Shown here: positions 44,101 to 55,496 of the stretch, piece by piece
Numbering within the stretch: the first letter of the stretch is position 1
How the letters are laid out: every line of letters starts with the position of its first letter
From: Anaeramoeba ignava
Taxonomy: Eukaryota > Metamonada > Anaeramoebidae
Direction: 5' to 3'
DNA length: 64,000 nucleotides
NCBI GenBank assembly: GCA_028826165.1
Contig: JAPDFW010000061.1
Span: 186,001 to 250,000, forward strand
Translations under genes and position numbers: made by a program
Notes under the pieces: generated by a model
What the model was told of the DNA's origin: nothing
Databases searched by the model: none
The model's input: only the letters and a program-made list of their open reading frames with translations

Positions 44101-47100
44101 AAAAGATTCCAATAAAACTGATTTTGATCAAAATTCAAATCCAAATTCAGATTCAGATTTAGATCAAGATCAAAATATTCCTCGGAATGAATATCAATAT
44201 AAATTCCAAGATCCGAAAATTCAATTTCCAAAATCCTAATCAGAATCCAAATCAAAATCCTAATCAGAATCCAAAATTTTCAATTTCCAAAATCAAAATC
44301 AGAATCCAAATCCAAATTTAATTCAAAATCAAAATCAAAATCAAAATCAAAATCAAATTCAAAATCAAAATCAAATTCAAAATACAATTCAAAATCAAAA
44401 TACAAATTCAGATTCAGATTCAGATTCAGATTCAGATTCAGATTCAGATTCAGATTCAGATTCAGATTCAGATTCAGATTCAGATTCAAATTCAGATTCA
44501 GATTCAGATTCAAATCAAGATCAAAATATTCCTCAGAATGAACATCAATATAAATTTCAACATTCAGAATTCAATTTCAATATTACTAATCCAAATCCAA
44601 ATCCAAATCAAATTCACAATCAAATTCAAAATTTAATGAAAAATCAATATAATTATGAATATTCAAATCCAAATGAAAATTCAATTTCAATTCTAAATTC
44701 AAATTCAAATTCAAATTCAGATTCAGATTCAGATTCAGATTCAGATTCAGATTCAAGTGATTCTGGAAAGGATTCACAAAATCAACTTCGAAATAATCTA
44801 AATTCAAAACCAAAAGGAAAATCAAAATCAAAAGGAAAAAAACATCAAAATAAAAATAAACATCAAAATAAAAATAAAATGCAAAACAACCATTTAAATA
44901 AACAACAAAAGAAATCAACACAAAAAAATCAAAGAAGAAGACATCATTCAAAAAAGGGAATTGAAAAAGCACAAATATCTCAAATATCATCTAATCAAAC
45001 TGATGAAGGAAATATAAAAAGTCTAAATCAAATTCAAAATGATCAAAATCTAATTCAAAATACAATTCAAAATCAAAATTCAAAATCAAAATCAAAATCA
45101 AAATCAAAATTAAAATCAAAATCAAAATTAAATTCGAAATCAAATCAAAGCCATAATCAAAATCAAATTCCTAAATCAAAATCAAAAATCAAAATCAAAA
45201 TCAAAATCAAAATCAAAAGGATATCAAAACCAAAATAAAAATGAAATCACAAAACCAATAAAAAATATAAATTCAAATTCAAATTCAACTTCAACTTCAA
45301 CTTCAAATTCAAATTCAGATTCAAGTGATTCTGAACCCAATTTAACCAATAGCAATCAAAATCAAAATCAAAATCGCAATCAAAATCAAAATCAAAATCA
45401 AAATCAAAATAATCAAAATCAAAATAATCAAAATCAAAAAAGGAAATCAACACAAAATCGAAATCAAAGAAGAAAACATTCAAAAAATAAAAAAGAATCA
45501 AAACAAATACCTCCAATAACACCTAAAAAAAATAATGAAAGAATTATGCGAAATCCAAACAAAATAAAATTAACTTCAACTTCAACTTCAAATTCAAATT
45601 CAAATTCAGATTCAGATTCAACTTCATATTCAAATTCAAATTCAAATTCAGATTCAGATTCAAATTCAGATTCAAATTCAGATTCAGATTCAAATCCAAA
45701 TGATACTCAACGCAATTTAAAACATCAAAATAACAATAAAAACCAAAACCAGAACCAGAACAAAAACCAAAACCGAAACTCAAACCAAAATCAAAATCAA
45801 AATCAAAAAATGAAATCAAGACAACAAAATCAAAATCTAAATCAAAATCTAAATCAAAATCAAAATCAAAATCAAAATCTAAATCAAAATCAAAATCAAA
45901 ATAAAAATCAAAATCAAAATCAATCAAAAACAACAAAACATCAACACAAACACAAAAGAAAACCTAAACAAGAAAATTATAATCATAATCAAAATCAAAT
46001 TCAAAATCAAAATCAAAATCAAAATCAAAATAAAAATCAAAATCTAAATCAAAATCAAAATCAAAATCAAATTCAAATTCAAAACCAAATTCAATCAAAA
46101 ACAACAAAACATCAACACAAACACAAAAGAAAACCTAAACAAGAAAATTATAATCATAATCAAAATCAAAATCAAAATCAAAATCAAAATCAAAATCAAA
46201 ATCAAAATCAAAATCAAAATCAAAATCAAAATAAAAATCAAAATCAAATTCAAATTCAAAACCAAATTCAATCAAAAACAACAAAACATCAACACAAACA
46301 CAAAAGAAAACCTAAACAAGAAAATTATAATCATAATCAAAATCAAATTCAAAATCAAAATCAAAATCAAAATAAAAATCAAAATTCAAAATCAAAATCA
46401 AAATCAAAATCAAAAGGATATCAAAACCAAAATAAAAATGAAATCACAAAACCAATAAAAAATATAAATTCAAATTCAAATTCAAATTCAGATTCAAATT
46501 CAACTTCATATTCAGATTCAAATTCAGATTCAGATTCAGATTCAGATTCAAATCCAGATTCAAATTCAGATCCAAATTCAGATTCAGATTCAGATTCAGA
46601 TTCAAGTGATTCTGAACCCAATTTAACCAATAACAATCAAAATCAAAATCAAAATCAAAATCAAAATCAAAATCAAAATCAAAATCAAAATCAAATTCAA
46701 ATTCAAAATAATCAAAATCAAAAAAGGAAATCAACACAAAATCGAAATCAAAGAAGAAAACATTCAAAAAATAAAAAAGAATCAAAACAAATACCTCCAA
46801 TAACACCTAAAAAAAATAATGAAAGAATTATGCGAAATCCAAACAAAATAAAATTAACTTCAACTTCAACTTCAAATTCAAATTCAAATTCAGATTCAGA
46901 TTCAACTTCATATTCAAATTCAAATTCAAATTCAGATTCAAATTCAGATTCAAATTCAGATTCAGATTCAAATCCAAATGATACTCAACGCAATTTAAAA
47001 CATCAAAATAACAATAAAAACCAAAACCAGAACCAGAACAAAAACCAAAAACGAAACTCAAACCAAAATCAAAATCAAAATCAAAAAACGAAATCAAGAC

Positions 47101-47342
47101 AACAAAATCAAAATCTAAATCAAAATCTAAATCAAAATCAAAATCAAAATCAAAATCTAAATCAAAATCAAAATCAAAATCAAAATCAAAATAAAAATCA
47201 AAATCAATCAAAAACAACAAAACATCAACACAAACACAAAAGAAAACCTAAAAAAGAAAATTATAATCAAAATCAAAATCAAAATAAAAATCAAATTCAA
47301 TCAAAAACAACAAAACATCACAAACACAAAGAAAAAAATTAA
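41184..47342 (+). CDS. Zinc-domain / coiled-coil / CCCH family locus with duplicated CCCH exon pair
   Basis: Exon 1 41184-41336 (CTIC, H-x-C, CVDC, CPYC; 51 codons, GTAAAT donor). A phase-0 acceptor (CAAAAG, 41432) starts a Gln/Glu/Lys coiled-coil segment (KQEEEQKKLKKQQ repeats, again near 41990-42170) that reads through AATCAA repeats into the first CCCH exon (block 42652-42919; one frame change at ~42400-42600). Exon 3 copy A is 43014-43471. A second CCCH exon (block 43618-43885) and exon 3 copy B (43980 onward) follow. Copy B's tail has two in-frame TAA codons (44237, 44261) within a short duplicated stretch and a shift near 45185. It then runs open to 47342 with two copies of a ~1.2-kb unit (ITPKKNNERIMRNPNKIKL, SKTTKHQHKHKRKPKQENY). 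Either one long gene with alternative CCCH pairs or a broken tandem duplication. Confidence 0.6.
42652..42919 (+). CDS. CCCH exon copy A in the 41184 locus
   Basis: I-C-S-LLKKGWC ... CPKFYKGESC ... CPYVHPRAEDFLEWR, ending in phase 1 at GTAAGAAAAATC. The Met found before the first Cys in most sisters is Ile here, so this exon cannot start translation itself. It joins to 43014 through a 94-nt intron. Confidence 0.65.
43618..43885 (+). CDS. CCCH exon copy B in the 41184 locus
   Basis: Nearly the same as copy A (966 bp earlier) and as the exon in the 23111 gene (LLEKGWCNSFEHYKENDKTK), with Ile instead of Met before the first Cys. It ends in phase 1 at GTAAGAAAAATC and joins exon 3 copy B at 43980. 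An AAATAG just upstream (43604) does not give phase 0, so the upstream join is unclear. Confidence 0.6.
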
Positions 47343-47764
47343 AATCAAAATCAAAATCAAAATCAAAAAAAAAAACATCAAAAGAAAATCAAAAAACATA
47401 ATTAAATTCCCTTTTCCAATTTAATTTCCAATTTAAAAAAGAAAAGAAAATTTTTAATCGACTTGTTTTAATTAAGAATCAATTTATCTTTTTCTTTTCA
47501 ATTTCTAAAAAAGGAAAAAAGAAATAATTTTAATTTTAATTTTAATTTTAATTTTAATTTTAATTTTAATTTTAATTTTAATTTCTTTTCCAAAATTTAA
47601 TTTAAAAAAAATAAAAAAACAAAAGAAAAATAAAAGAGAAAGTGGAATTTTTATTTTAAACAAAAAAAGAGAAAGAGGAAGATTTTGTTTTAATTATTTT
47701 TTTTTCTTATTTTTCCTTTTTTTTATTTTTCCTTTTTTTCATTTTTTTTTTCTTTTTTAATAAA
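47343..47764. promoter_or_regulatory. Intergenic region with TTTTAA repeats and inverted-arm remnants
   Basis: After the stop there is a short Lys-rich remnant to ~47403, then AAATTCCCTTTTCC, a degenerate left arm, a short TTTTAA tract (47530-47585), the right arm AAAGTGGAATTTTT at ~47639 and a T-rich tract to the ATG at 47765. Confidence 0.45.
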
Positions 47765-47932
47765 ATGAATTATTGCACTGTTTGCAATAAACACAAACCA
47801 AAAGGACACCATTGCAAAATCACTGGAAAATTTGTTTGTTTTCAATGTATTATTACCGTAAGTACAAACAAACCCGGATTTAATTGTCCATCTTGTGGCG
47901 GAGAGATAAATTTAATTCCAGAAATTGATCCA

Positions 47933-48574
47933 GTAAATAAAAAAACTAAAACACAAAAAACAACAACTTTTTTTCAATTATTTTGCTTTTTTTATTCCAT
48001 TTCCTTCCATTCAAAATTAAAATTCAATATCAAAAAATAATTTAAATTCAAAATAAAATCAATATCAAAATCAAAATCAAAATTAAAATTAAAATTAAAA
48101 TTAAAATCAAAATCAAAATTAAAATTCAATATCAAAATCAAAATCAAAATCAATATCAATCAAAATCAAAATCAAAATCAAAATCAAAATCAATCAAAAT
48201 CAAAATCAAAATCAAAATCAAAAAATAAAATCAATATCAAAATCAATCAAAATCAAAATCAAATTTAAATTTAAATGAAAATCCAAATTCAAAATCAAAA
48301 TCAAAATCGATATCAATATCAAAATCAAAATCAAATTCAAATTCAAATTCAAATTAAAATCAAAATTAAAATCAAAATTCAAATTCAAATTAAAATCAAA
48401 ATTAAAATTAAAATTAAAATCAAAATTAAAATAAAATTCAAAATCAAAATCAAAATCAAAATCAAATTCAAAATCAAAATCAAAATACAAAATCAAAATC
48501 AAAATTAAAATCAAAATCAAAATCAAAATCAAAATCAAAATCAAAATCAAAATCAAATTCAAAATCAAATTCAG
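47933..48574 (+). repeat. Intron 1 of the 47765 gene, hexamer repeat
   Basis: GTAAATAAAAAAAC to AAATTCAG. AAAATC, AAAATT and AATATC variants fill 48040-48560. Confidence 0.65.
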
Positions 48575-48866
48575 AATCAAAAGATAAAAAGTCAAATGTG
48601 CGATTTTTTAAAAAAAGGATGGTGTCATTCTTATCAACATGTTTTAGCAAATGATCCAGAAGAACATCCACCAAATCGGATAGTATGTCCTAACTTTTAT
48701 AAAGGAGAATCATGTCATAATCCTAATTGTCCATATACTCATCCAAGAGCTGAAGATTTTTTGGAATGGAGAAACAAAATTTTAAAACAAAAATCCAAAT
48801 GTTGAAGATATTAAAAAAACTAATTGTTATTTTTCCTTGATCAAAGAAAAAAGAGTGATAAAAAAG

Positions 48867-49125
48867 GTAAGAAAACCAAAATCAATTTCAATTTCAATTC
48901 TATTTTCAAAACAAAATTAAAATTTAAATCAAAAATTAAAATTAAATTCAATTTTAAATAAAGACTCAAATCTAAGATCAATTTCATTTCAAAACAAATT
49001 TAAATCAATTTAATTAAAATATAAATTAAAATTTAAATCAAAAATCAAAATCAAAATCAAAATCAAAAATCAAAATTAACCAAAAATATTTATATCATTT
49101 TCATTTATATTTACACTTAAAATAG
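48867..49125 (+). other. Intron 2 of the 47765 gene
   Basis: GTAAGAAAACC to TTAAAATAG, 259 nt of AT-rich sequence with few hexamers. The acceptor is followed by ATTGTCAAAATG, a one-base variant of the family exon 3 start. Confidence 0.65.
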
Positions 49126-52100
49126 ATTGTCAAAATGAAATTGATGTTTATAGTACTGGAGACTGGGATTATATAAGTGCTCATCCTAACCCTAATGATA
49201 ATTCTGGATATTATGATAATTTGGGAAAATTTTATCCATACCCAGATCATTCAAGTCATTCAAAACGTTGTCAATATAAAATGTGCAAATATGAACATAA
49301 AAAATTTCCATCTGAATTAAAAACAGAATTGAACGATTTATTTCCTCAACAAAATCAAGATAATCGTTCAGGTTATAATGATGATTTCATACCAATTAAT
49401 TCTTTGAATTTTAAACATTATTATGCAATTGATGATTCATATAAATCCGAAAAACAACCCAAAGCAAAAGAAAAAAAAAACATGGAAAGAAGAAAAGAAA
49501 AAAGAAATCCAAAAAGCAAAAGAAAAAAAAAACATGACTGGCAACACAATCAGCGGAAATTGACTGACAACACCAAAACTCACCAAATTGAACTAGACAA
49601 ACATAAAATTAGCAAAAATCAAAATCAAAAATCAAAATCAACCGGTCGTTCAGGGAAATCCACAAATTAAAATCAAAATCAAAATAAAAATAAAAATAAA
49701 AATAAAAATCAAAATCAAAATCAAAATCAAAATCAAAATCAAAATCAAAATCAAAATCAAAATCAAAATCAAAATCAAAATCAAAATCAAAATAAAAATC
49801 AAAATCAAAATAAAAATAAAAAATCAAAATCAAAATCAAAATCAAAATCAAGATCAAGATCAAGATCAAAATCAAAATCAAAATCAAAATAAAAATAAAA
49901 ATAAAAATAAAAATAAAAATAAAAATAATTCAGAGTCAGAATCAAGTGATTCTGACAGCACAAAATCCTCAACATCAGATTCAGATTCAGATTCAGATTC
50001 AGATTCAGATTCAGATTCAGATTCAGATTCAGATTCAAACTCAGAGAAACAAAATCAAGATGAAAATTTGCAAAATAATCAAAATGGAAAAAAGAAAGAT
50101 TCAATTTTAGATCAAACAGCACAACAAAATCAAAAGGAAAACAAGAATACAAATCAGAAAACAAAAAAACAACAATCAAAATCAGATTCAAATCCAAATT
50201 CAAAATCAAATACAAATACAAATTCAAATTTAGATCAAACAAACGATCAAAATCAAAACAAAGGAAACCAAAAATCACAACAAAAACTAAAACCAATATC
50301 AAATTCAAATCCAAATCCAAAATCAAAATCAAATCCAAAACCAAATTCAAATTTAAATTCAAAATCAAAATTAAAATCAGAAATCAGAATTAAACCAAAT
50401 TCAAATTCAAATCCAAATCAGAAAACAAAAAAACAACAATCAAATTCAAAATCAAATTCAAATCCAAATCCAAAATCAAATTCAAATACAAATCCAAAAA
50501 TTAGATCAAACAAACGATCAAACAAACGATCAAAATCAAAACAAAATAAAAGAAAAGAAAATGAAACAAGAAGAAAAACAAAATAAAAAAGAAAAAAAAA
50601 GTAAATTTAAATTAATTCCTAAATCAAATTCCAAAAAATCTACAGATTCAGACAACGATTCAGATGAAGATGAATCTTCTCAAGAAGAGCCAAACTCATC
50701 AACACAATCTGAACAAGAAAATGAAAATAAAAATCGAAAAGAAAAATGAAAATAATAAAATTAAATCAGAATCAATTCCAAACCCAAAATCAAAACCAAA
50801 ATCAAAATCAAATTCAAAAAAAGATGAAAATGAAAATAAAAATCAAAAAAAGAAGAACGATAAAGAAAATGATCAAAATGCAAACCCAAATCCCAAAAAC
50901 AATCAAAAAGATAAAAAGAGAAAAGATAAAAATCAAAAAGATAATCAAAAAGATAAAAATCAAAAAGATGAAAATAAAGGAATTGAACAGAAATCAAACG
51001 AAGATAAAGATAATGAAAAAAACTCAAATCCAACAAATTCAAAATCAAAATCAAAATCAAAATCAAAACAATCAAAATCAAAAAAAGAGAAAGAAAATGA
51101 AAAGAAGAAAGAAAATAAAGAAATTGAATCAAAACAAAATCAAAAATCAAAAGAAAAGAAGGAAGATGAACAAAATGGAAATCTAAATAACGAATCAAAT
51201 TCAAAATCAAAATCAAATTCAAAATCAAATTCAAATTCAAAATCAAATTCAAATTCAAAAAAAGAGAAAGAAATTGAAGAAATTGAAGTTGAGAAGAAGG
51301 GAAATGAATCAAATAATAGTGATTCAAAATCAAAACAAAATTCAAATTTAAAAAAAGAGAAAAAAAGCAAAAAGAAGAAAGAAAATGAAAAGAAAAATGA
51401 AAAGAAAAATGAAAAGAATAAAATTAAATCAGAATCAATTCCAAACTCAAAACCAAAACCAAATTCAAAATCAAATTCAAAATCAAATTCAAAAAAAGAT
51501 GAAAATGAAAATAAAAATCAAAAAAAGAAGAACGATAAAGAAAATGATCAAAATGCAAACCCAAATACCAAAAACAATCAAAATGATGAAAATAAAAAAG
51601 ATAAAAAGAAAAAAGATGAAAATAAAAATGATGAAAATAAAAAAGATAAAAATAAAAAAATTGAACAGAAATCAAAAGAAAATCAAGATGATGAAAAATA
51701 CTCAAATTCACAAATTGTTTCAAAACCAGAATCAAAATCAAAATCAAAATCAAAATCAAAATCAAAATCAAAATCAAAATCAAAATCAAAATCAAATCAA
51801 TAGAATCAGAATCAGAATCAAAATCAAAATCAAAATCAAATTCAAAATCAAAATCAAAATCAAAATCAAAATCAAAATCAAAATCAAAATCAAAATCAAA
51901 TTCAAATTCAAAATCAAAATCAAAATCAAAATCAAATCACAATCAAAATCACAATCAAATTCAAAATCACAATCAAAATCACAATCACAATCAAAATCAC
52001 AATCAAAATCAAAATCAAAATCAAAATCAAAATCAAAATCAAAATCAAAATCAAAATCAAAATCAAAATCAAAATCAAAATCAAAATCAAAATCAAAATC

Positions 52101-53914
52101 AAAATCAAAATCAAAATCAAAATCAAAATCAAAAAAAAAGAAAGAAAATGAAAAATCAAAATCAAAATCAAAATCAATTCAAAAAAATCAAAATCAAAAT
52201 CAGAATCAAAATCAGAATCAGAATCAGAATCAAAATCAAAATCAAAATCAAAATCAAATTCAAAATCAAATTCAAAATCAAATTCAAAATCAAATTCAAA
52301 AAAAGATGAAAATGAAAATAAAAATCAAAAAAAGAAGAACGATAAAGAAAATGATCAAAATGCAAACCCAAATACCAAAAACAATCAAAAAGATGAAAAT
52401 AAAAATGATGGAAATAAAAAAGATAAAAAGAAAAAATATGAAAATAAAGAAATTGAAAAGAAATCAAAAGAAAATCAAGATAATGAAAAAGACTCAAATT
52501 CACAAATTGTTTCAAAATCAAAATCAAAACCAAAATCAAAATCAAAATCAAAAAAGAAAAATGAAGATTCCAAATCAAAACAAGAAAACAAGCCAAATAA
52601 ACAACAAAATAAAAAAAATAGTAAAAAAAAGGGAAAGAATGAAAGTGAAACCAAACATGAAACAACTGAAAAAAAAGATCAAAATACAGAAATAGTTGAA
52701 GATCCAAAATCAAAATCAAAATCACAATCAAAAGAAGAGAAAGAAAATGAAGAAATTGAATCAAAACAAAAATCAAATTCAAATTCAATTTCAATTTCAA
52801 ATTCAAAATCAGAATCAGAATCAGAATCAAATTCACAATCACAATCACAATCACAATCACAATCACAATCACAATCAAATTCAAATTCAAAATCAAATTC
52901 AAAATCAATTTCAAAATCAAATTCAAAATCAAAATCAAAATCAAATTCAAATTCAAAATCAAAATCAAAATCAAAATCAAATTCAATTTCAAAATCAATT
53001 TCAAAATCAAATTCAAAATCTAAATCAAAATCAAAATCAAATTCAAATTCAAAATCAAAATCAAAATCAAAATCAAAACCAAATTCAAAATCTAAATCAA
53101 AATCAAAATCAAAATCAATTTCAAAATCAAATCCATTTGATGAATCAGATTCAGATTCAGATTCAAATCCATTTGAAGAATCAGTTGATGAAACAAAAAA
53201 AGAGAAAAGTCACAATAAAGAAGATAAAACAAATCAAGAAATAAAAGAATCAAAATCAAAATCAAAATCAAAGTCAAAATCAAAATCAAAATCAAAATCA
53301 AAATCAAAATCAAAATCAAAATCAAAATCAAAATCAAAATCAAAATCAAAATCAAAACCAAATTCAAAATCTAAATCAAAATCAAAATCAAAATCAATTT
53401 CAAAATCAAATCCATTTGATGAATCAGATTCAGATTCAGATTCAAATCCATTTGAAGAATCAGTTGATGAAACAAAAAAAGAGAAAAGTCGCAATAAAGA
53501 AGATAAAACAAATCAAGAAATAAAAGAATCAAAATCAAATTCAAAATCAAAATCAAAATCAAAATCAAAATCAAATTCAAATTCAAAATCAAAATTAAAA
53601 TCAAAATCAATTTCAAAATCAAAATCACATTCAAATTCAAAATCAAAATCAAAATCAAAATCAAAATCAAATTCAAAACAAAAATCAAAATCAAAATCAA
53701 AGTCAAAATCAAAATCAAAGTCAAAATCTAAATCTAAATCTAAATCCAATATAGATCCACAAAAAGATCAAAACAATTAAAATTTAATCCAAAAAAAAAG
53801 GAATTTTCATTTAATTTTCATTTAATTTCCTTTTAATTTCCTTTTAATTTCCTTTTAATTTTCATTTTAATTTCCTTTTAATTTCCAAAAAAAAAAATGA
53901 GAAAAAAATAAAGA

Positions 53915-54590
53915 AATAAAATTAATTAAAATATTTTATTTATTAATTTATTTAATTTTTAATAATAATTAATTTAATATTTTGCAATAAAATTAATCAA
54001 GAAAGGATTTAAAAAATAATTTATTATTAATATTAAATTAAAATTATTAAAAATAAAGAAATAAAATTAATTAAAATATTTTATTCATTATTTTACTTAA
54101 TTTTTAATTATAATTAATTTAATATTTTGCAATAAAATTAATCAAAAAAGGATTTAAAAAAGAATTTATTATTAATATTAAATTAAAATTATTAAAAATA
54201 AACAAAAATTAATTAAAATATTTTATTTATTATTTTATTTAATTTTTAATTATAATTAATTTATTATTTTGCAATAAAATTAATTAAAAATGATTTTAAA
54301 AAGAATTTATTATTAATATTAAATTAAAATTATTAAAAATAAAGCAAAATTAATTAAAATATTTTATTTATTATTTTGTTTAATTTTTAATTATAATTAA
54401 TTTATTATTTTGCAATAAAATTAATCAAAAATGATTTTAAAAAAATTTATTATTAATATTAAATTAAAATTATTAAAAATAAAGAAAAAATTAATTAAAA
54501 TATTTTATTTATTATTTTATTTAATTTTTAATTATAATTAATTTATTATTTTGCAATAAAATTAATCAAGAAAAGGATTTAAAAACTTTT
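53915..54590. repeat. Second satellite array, about 5 copies of the ~143-bp unit
   Basis: The marker TTTTGCAATAAAATTAAT recurs about every 143 bp near 53992, 54128, 54271, 54412 and 54555. The unit is the same as in the 29.1-31.2 kb array. The gene 3' ends before both arrays (TCTAAATCTAAATC ... AAAGATCAAAACAATTAA) also match. Confidence 0.88.
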
Positions 54591-55496
54591 TAATTTTTAT
54601 TTTTGTTTTTAAATTAAAAATAAGAAAGAAAAATTCAATAAAAATTTCAAAAACAAAAATATAAAAATAAAAAGAAAATGTTAATTAAAATGTAAAATAA
54701 TTTATTTAGATAATTTATAAAAAGATTTTATTATCTAAATTAATTCAAAATTGATTTAAAAATGAATATAAATTTAATTCCAAAAATAAAATTTAAATTA
54801 ATTTTATTTCCAAAAATTTAAATAATTTTAAATAATAATATTTAATTAAATTTAAATTAAAAATGATTTTGAAATAAATTAATAATATAAAATATAATTT
54901 TATTATTTATTTTCCTTATCAAATAATTTAATCAATTTTAATCTAAATTTAATCAAAAAATTAAATAATAAAAATTAAATTAAAATATAAAATAATTTAT
55001 TTAGATAATTTATAAAAAGATTTTATTATCTAAATTAATTCAAAATTGATTTAAAAATGAATATAAATTTAAATCCAAAAAAAATTCAAATTTAAATTTA
55101 ATTTTATAAAAAGAAAATTAAAGAATAAGAAAGATTTAAAGAATAAAAATCAATTTATTCCAAAATGAAAATAAAAATTTAAAAAGAATCTATAAATAAA
55201 AATTGATTAAAAAATAAACAAACAAAATCAATTTTTGATAAAGATTTAAATTTAAAATGAATTATTTCTAATTTATCAATTATTTTATAAAAATCAAAAA
55301 CAAAATCAATATAATATAAAATAATTTTTGATTTGGATTTAAATTTTCCTTTTTTGATTTTTAAAAAAAAAGAAAAAACGGAAAAATAAAAATAATTAAA
55401 AAATCAAATTTTCCATTTTTTTCTTTTTCCATTTTCCATTTATTTTTAAATTTATTTTTAATTTTTTTTCCTTTTTTGTTTAAAAATAAAAAAATA
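54591..55496. repeat. Duplicated AT-rich flank after satellite 2
   Basis: No gene seen. Sequence matches 31201-32060 with small indels up to the T-rich tract before the next start codon, but here the downstream gene is a zinc-domain gene instead of the RING-kinase, so the duplication boundary falls near the promoter. Confidence 0.7.

Larger units (their letters stand above)
47765..53780 (+). pseudogene. Zinc-domain / CCCH family gene with frameshifts, very long Lys/Ser/Glu tail
   Basis: Exon 1 47765-47932 (CTVC, HH-x-C, CFQC, CPSC; 56 codons). Exon 2 48575-48866 starts after TTCAG; it has MCDFLKKGWC ... CPNFYKGESC ... CPYTH, then a +1 insertion at ~48788 that gives a TGA at once, and a +2 insertion at ~48830, so the total length is again a multiple of three. 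Exon 3 from 49126 (C-Q-N-E ... RCQYKMCKYEH) continues as several overlapping frames: 49221-49670, 50068-50586, 50561-50749, 50664-51803, and Ser/Lys and Ser/Gln repeats to 53780. Recurrent units include KKDENENKNQKKKNDKEND (three times) and [20 protein letters not shown] (twice). The end SNIDPQKDQNN matches that of the 27449 gene. Probably decayed, unless A-run assembly errors explain all the shifts. Confidence 0.55.
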
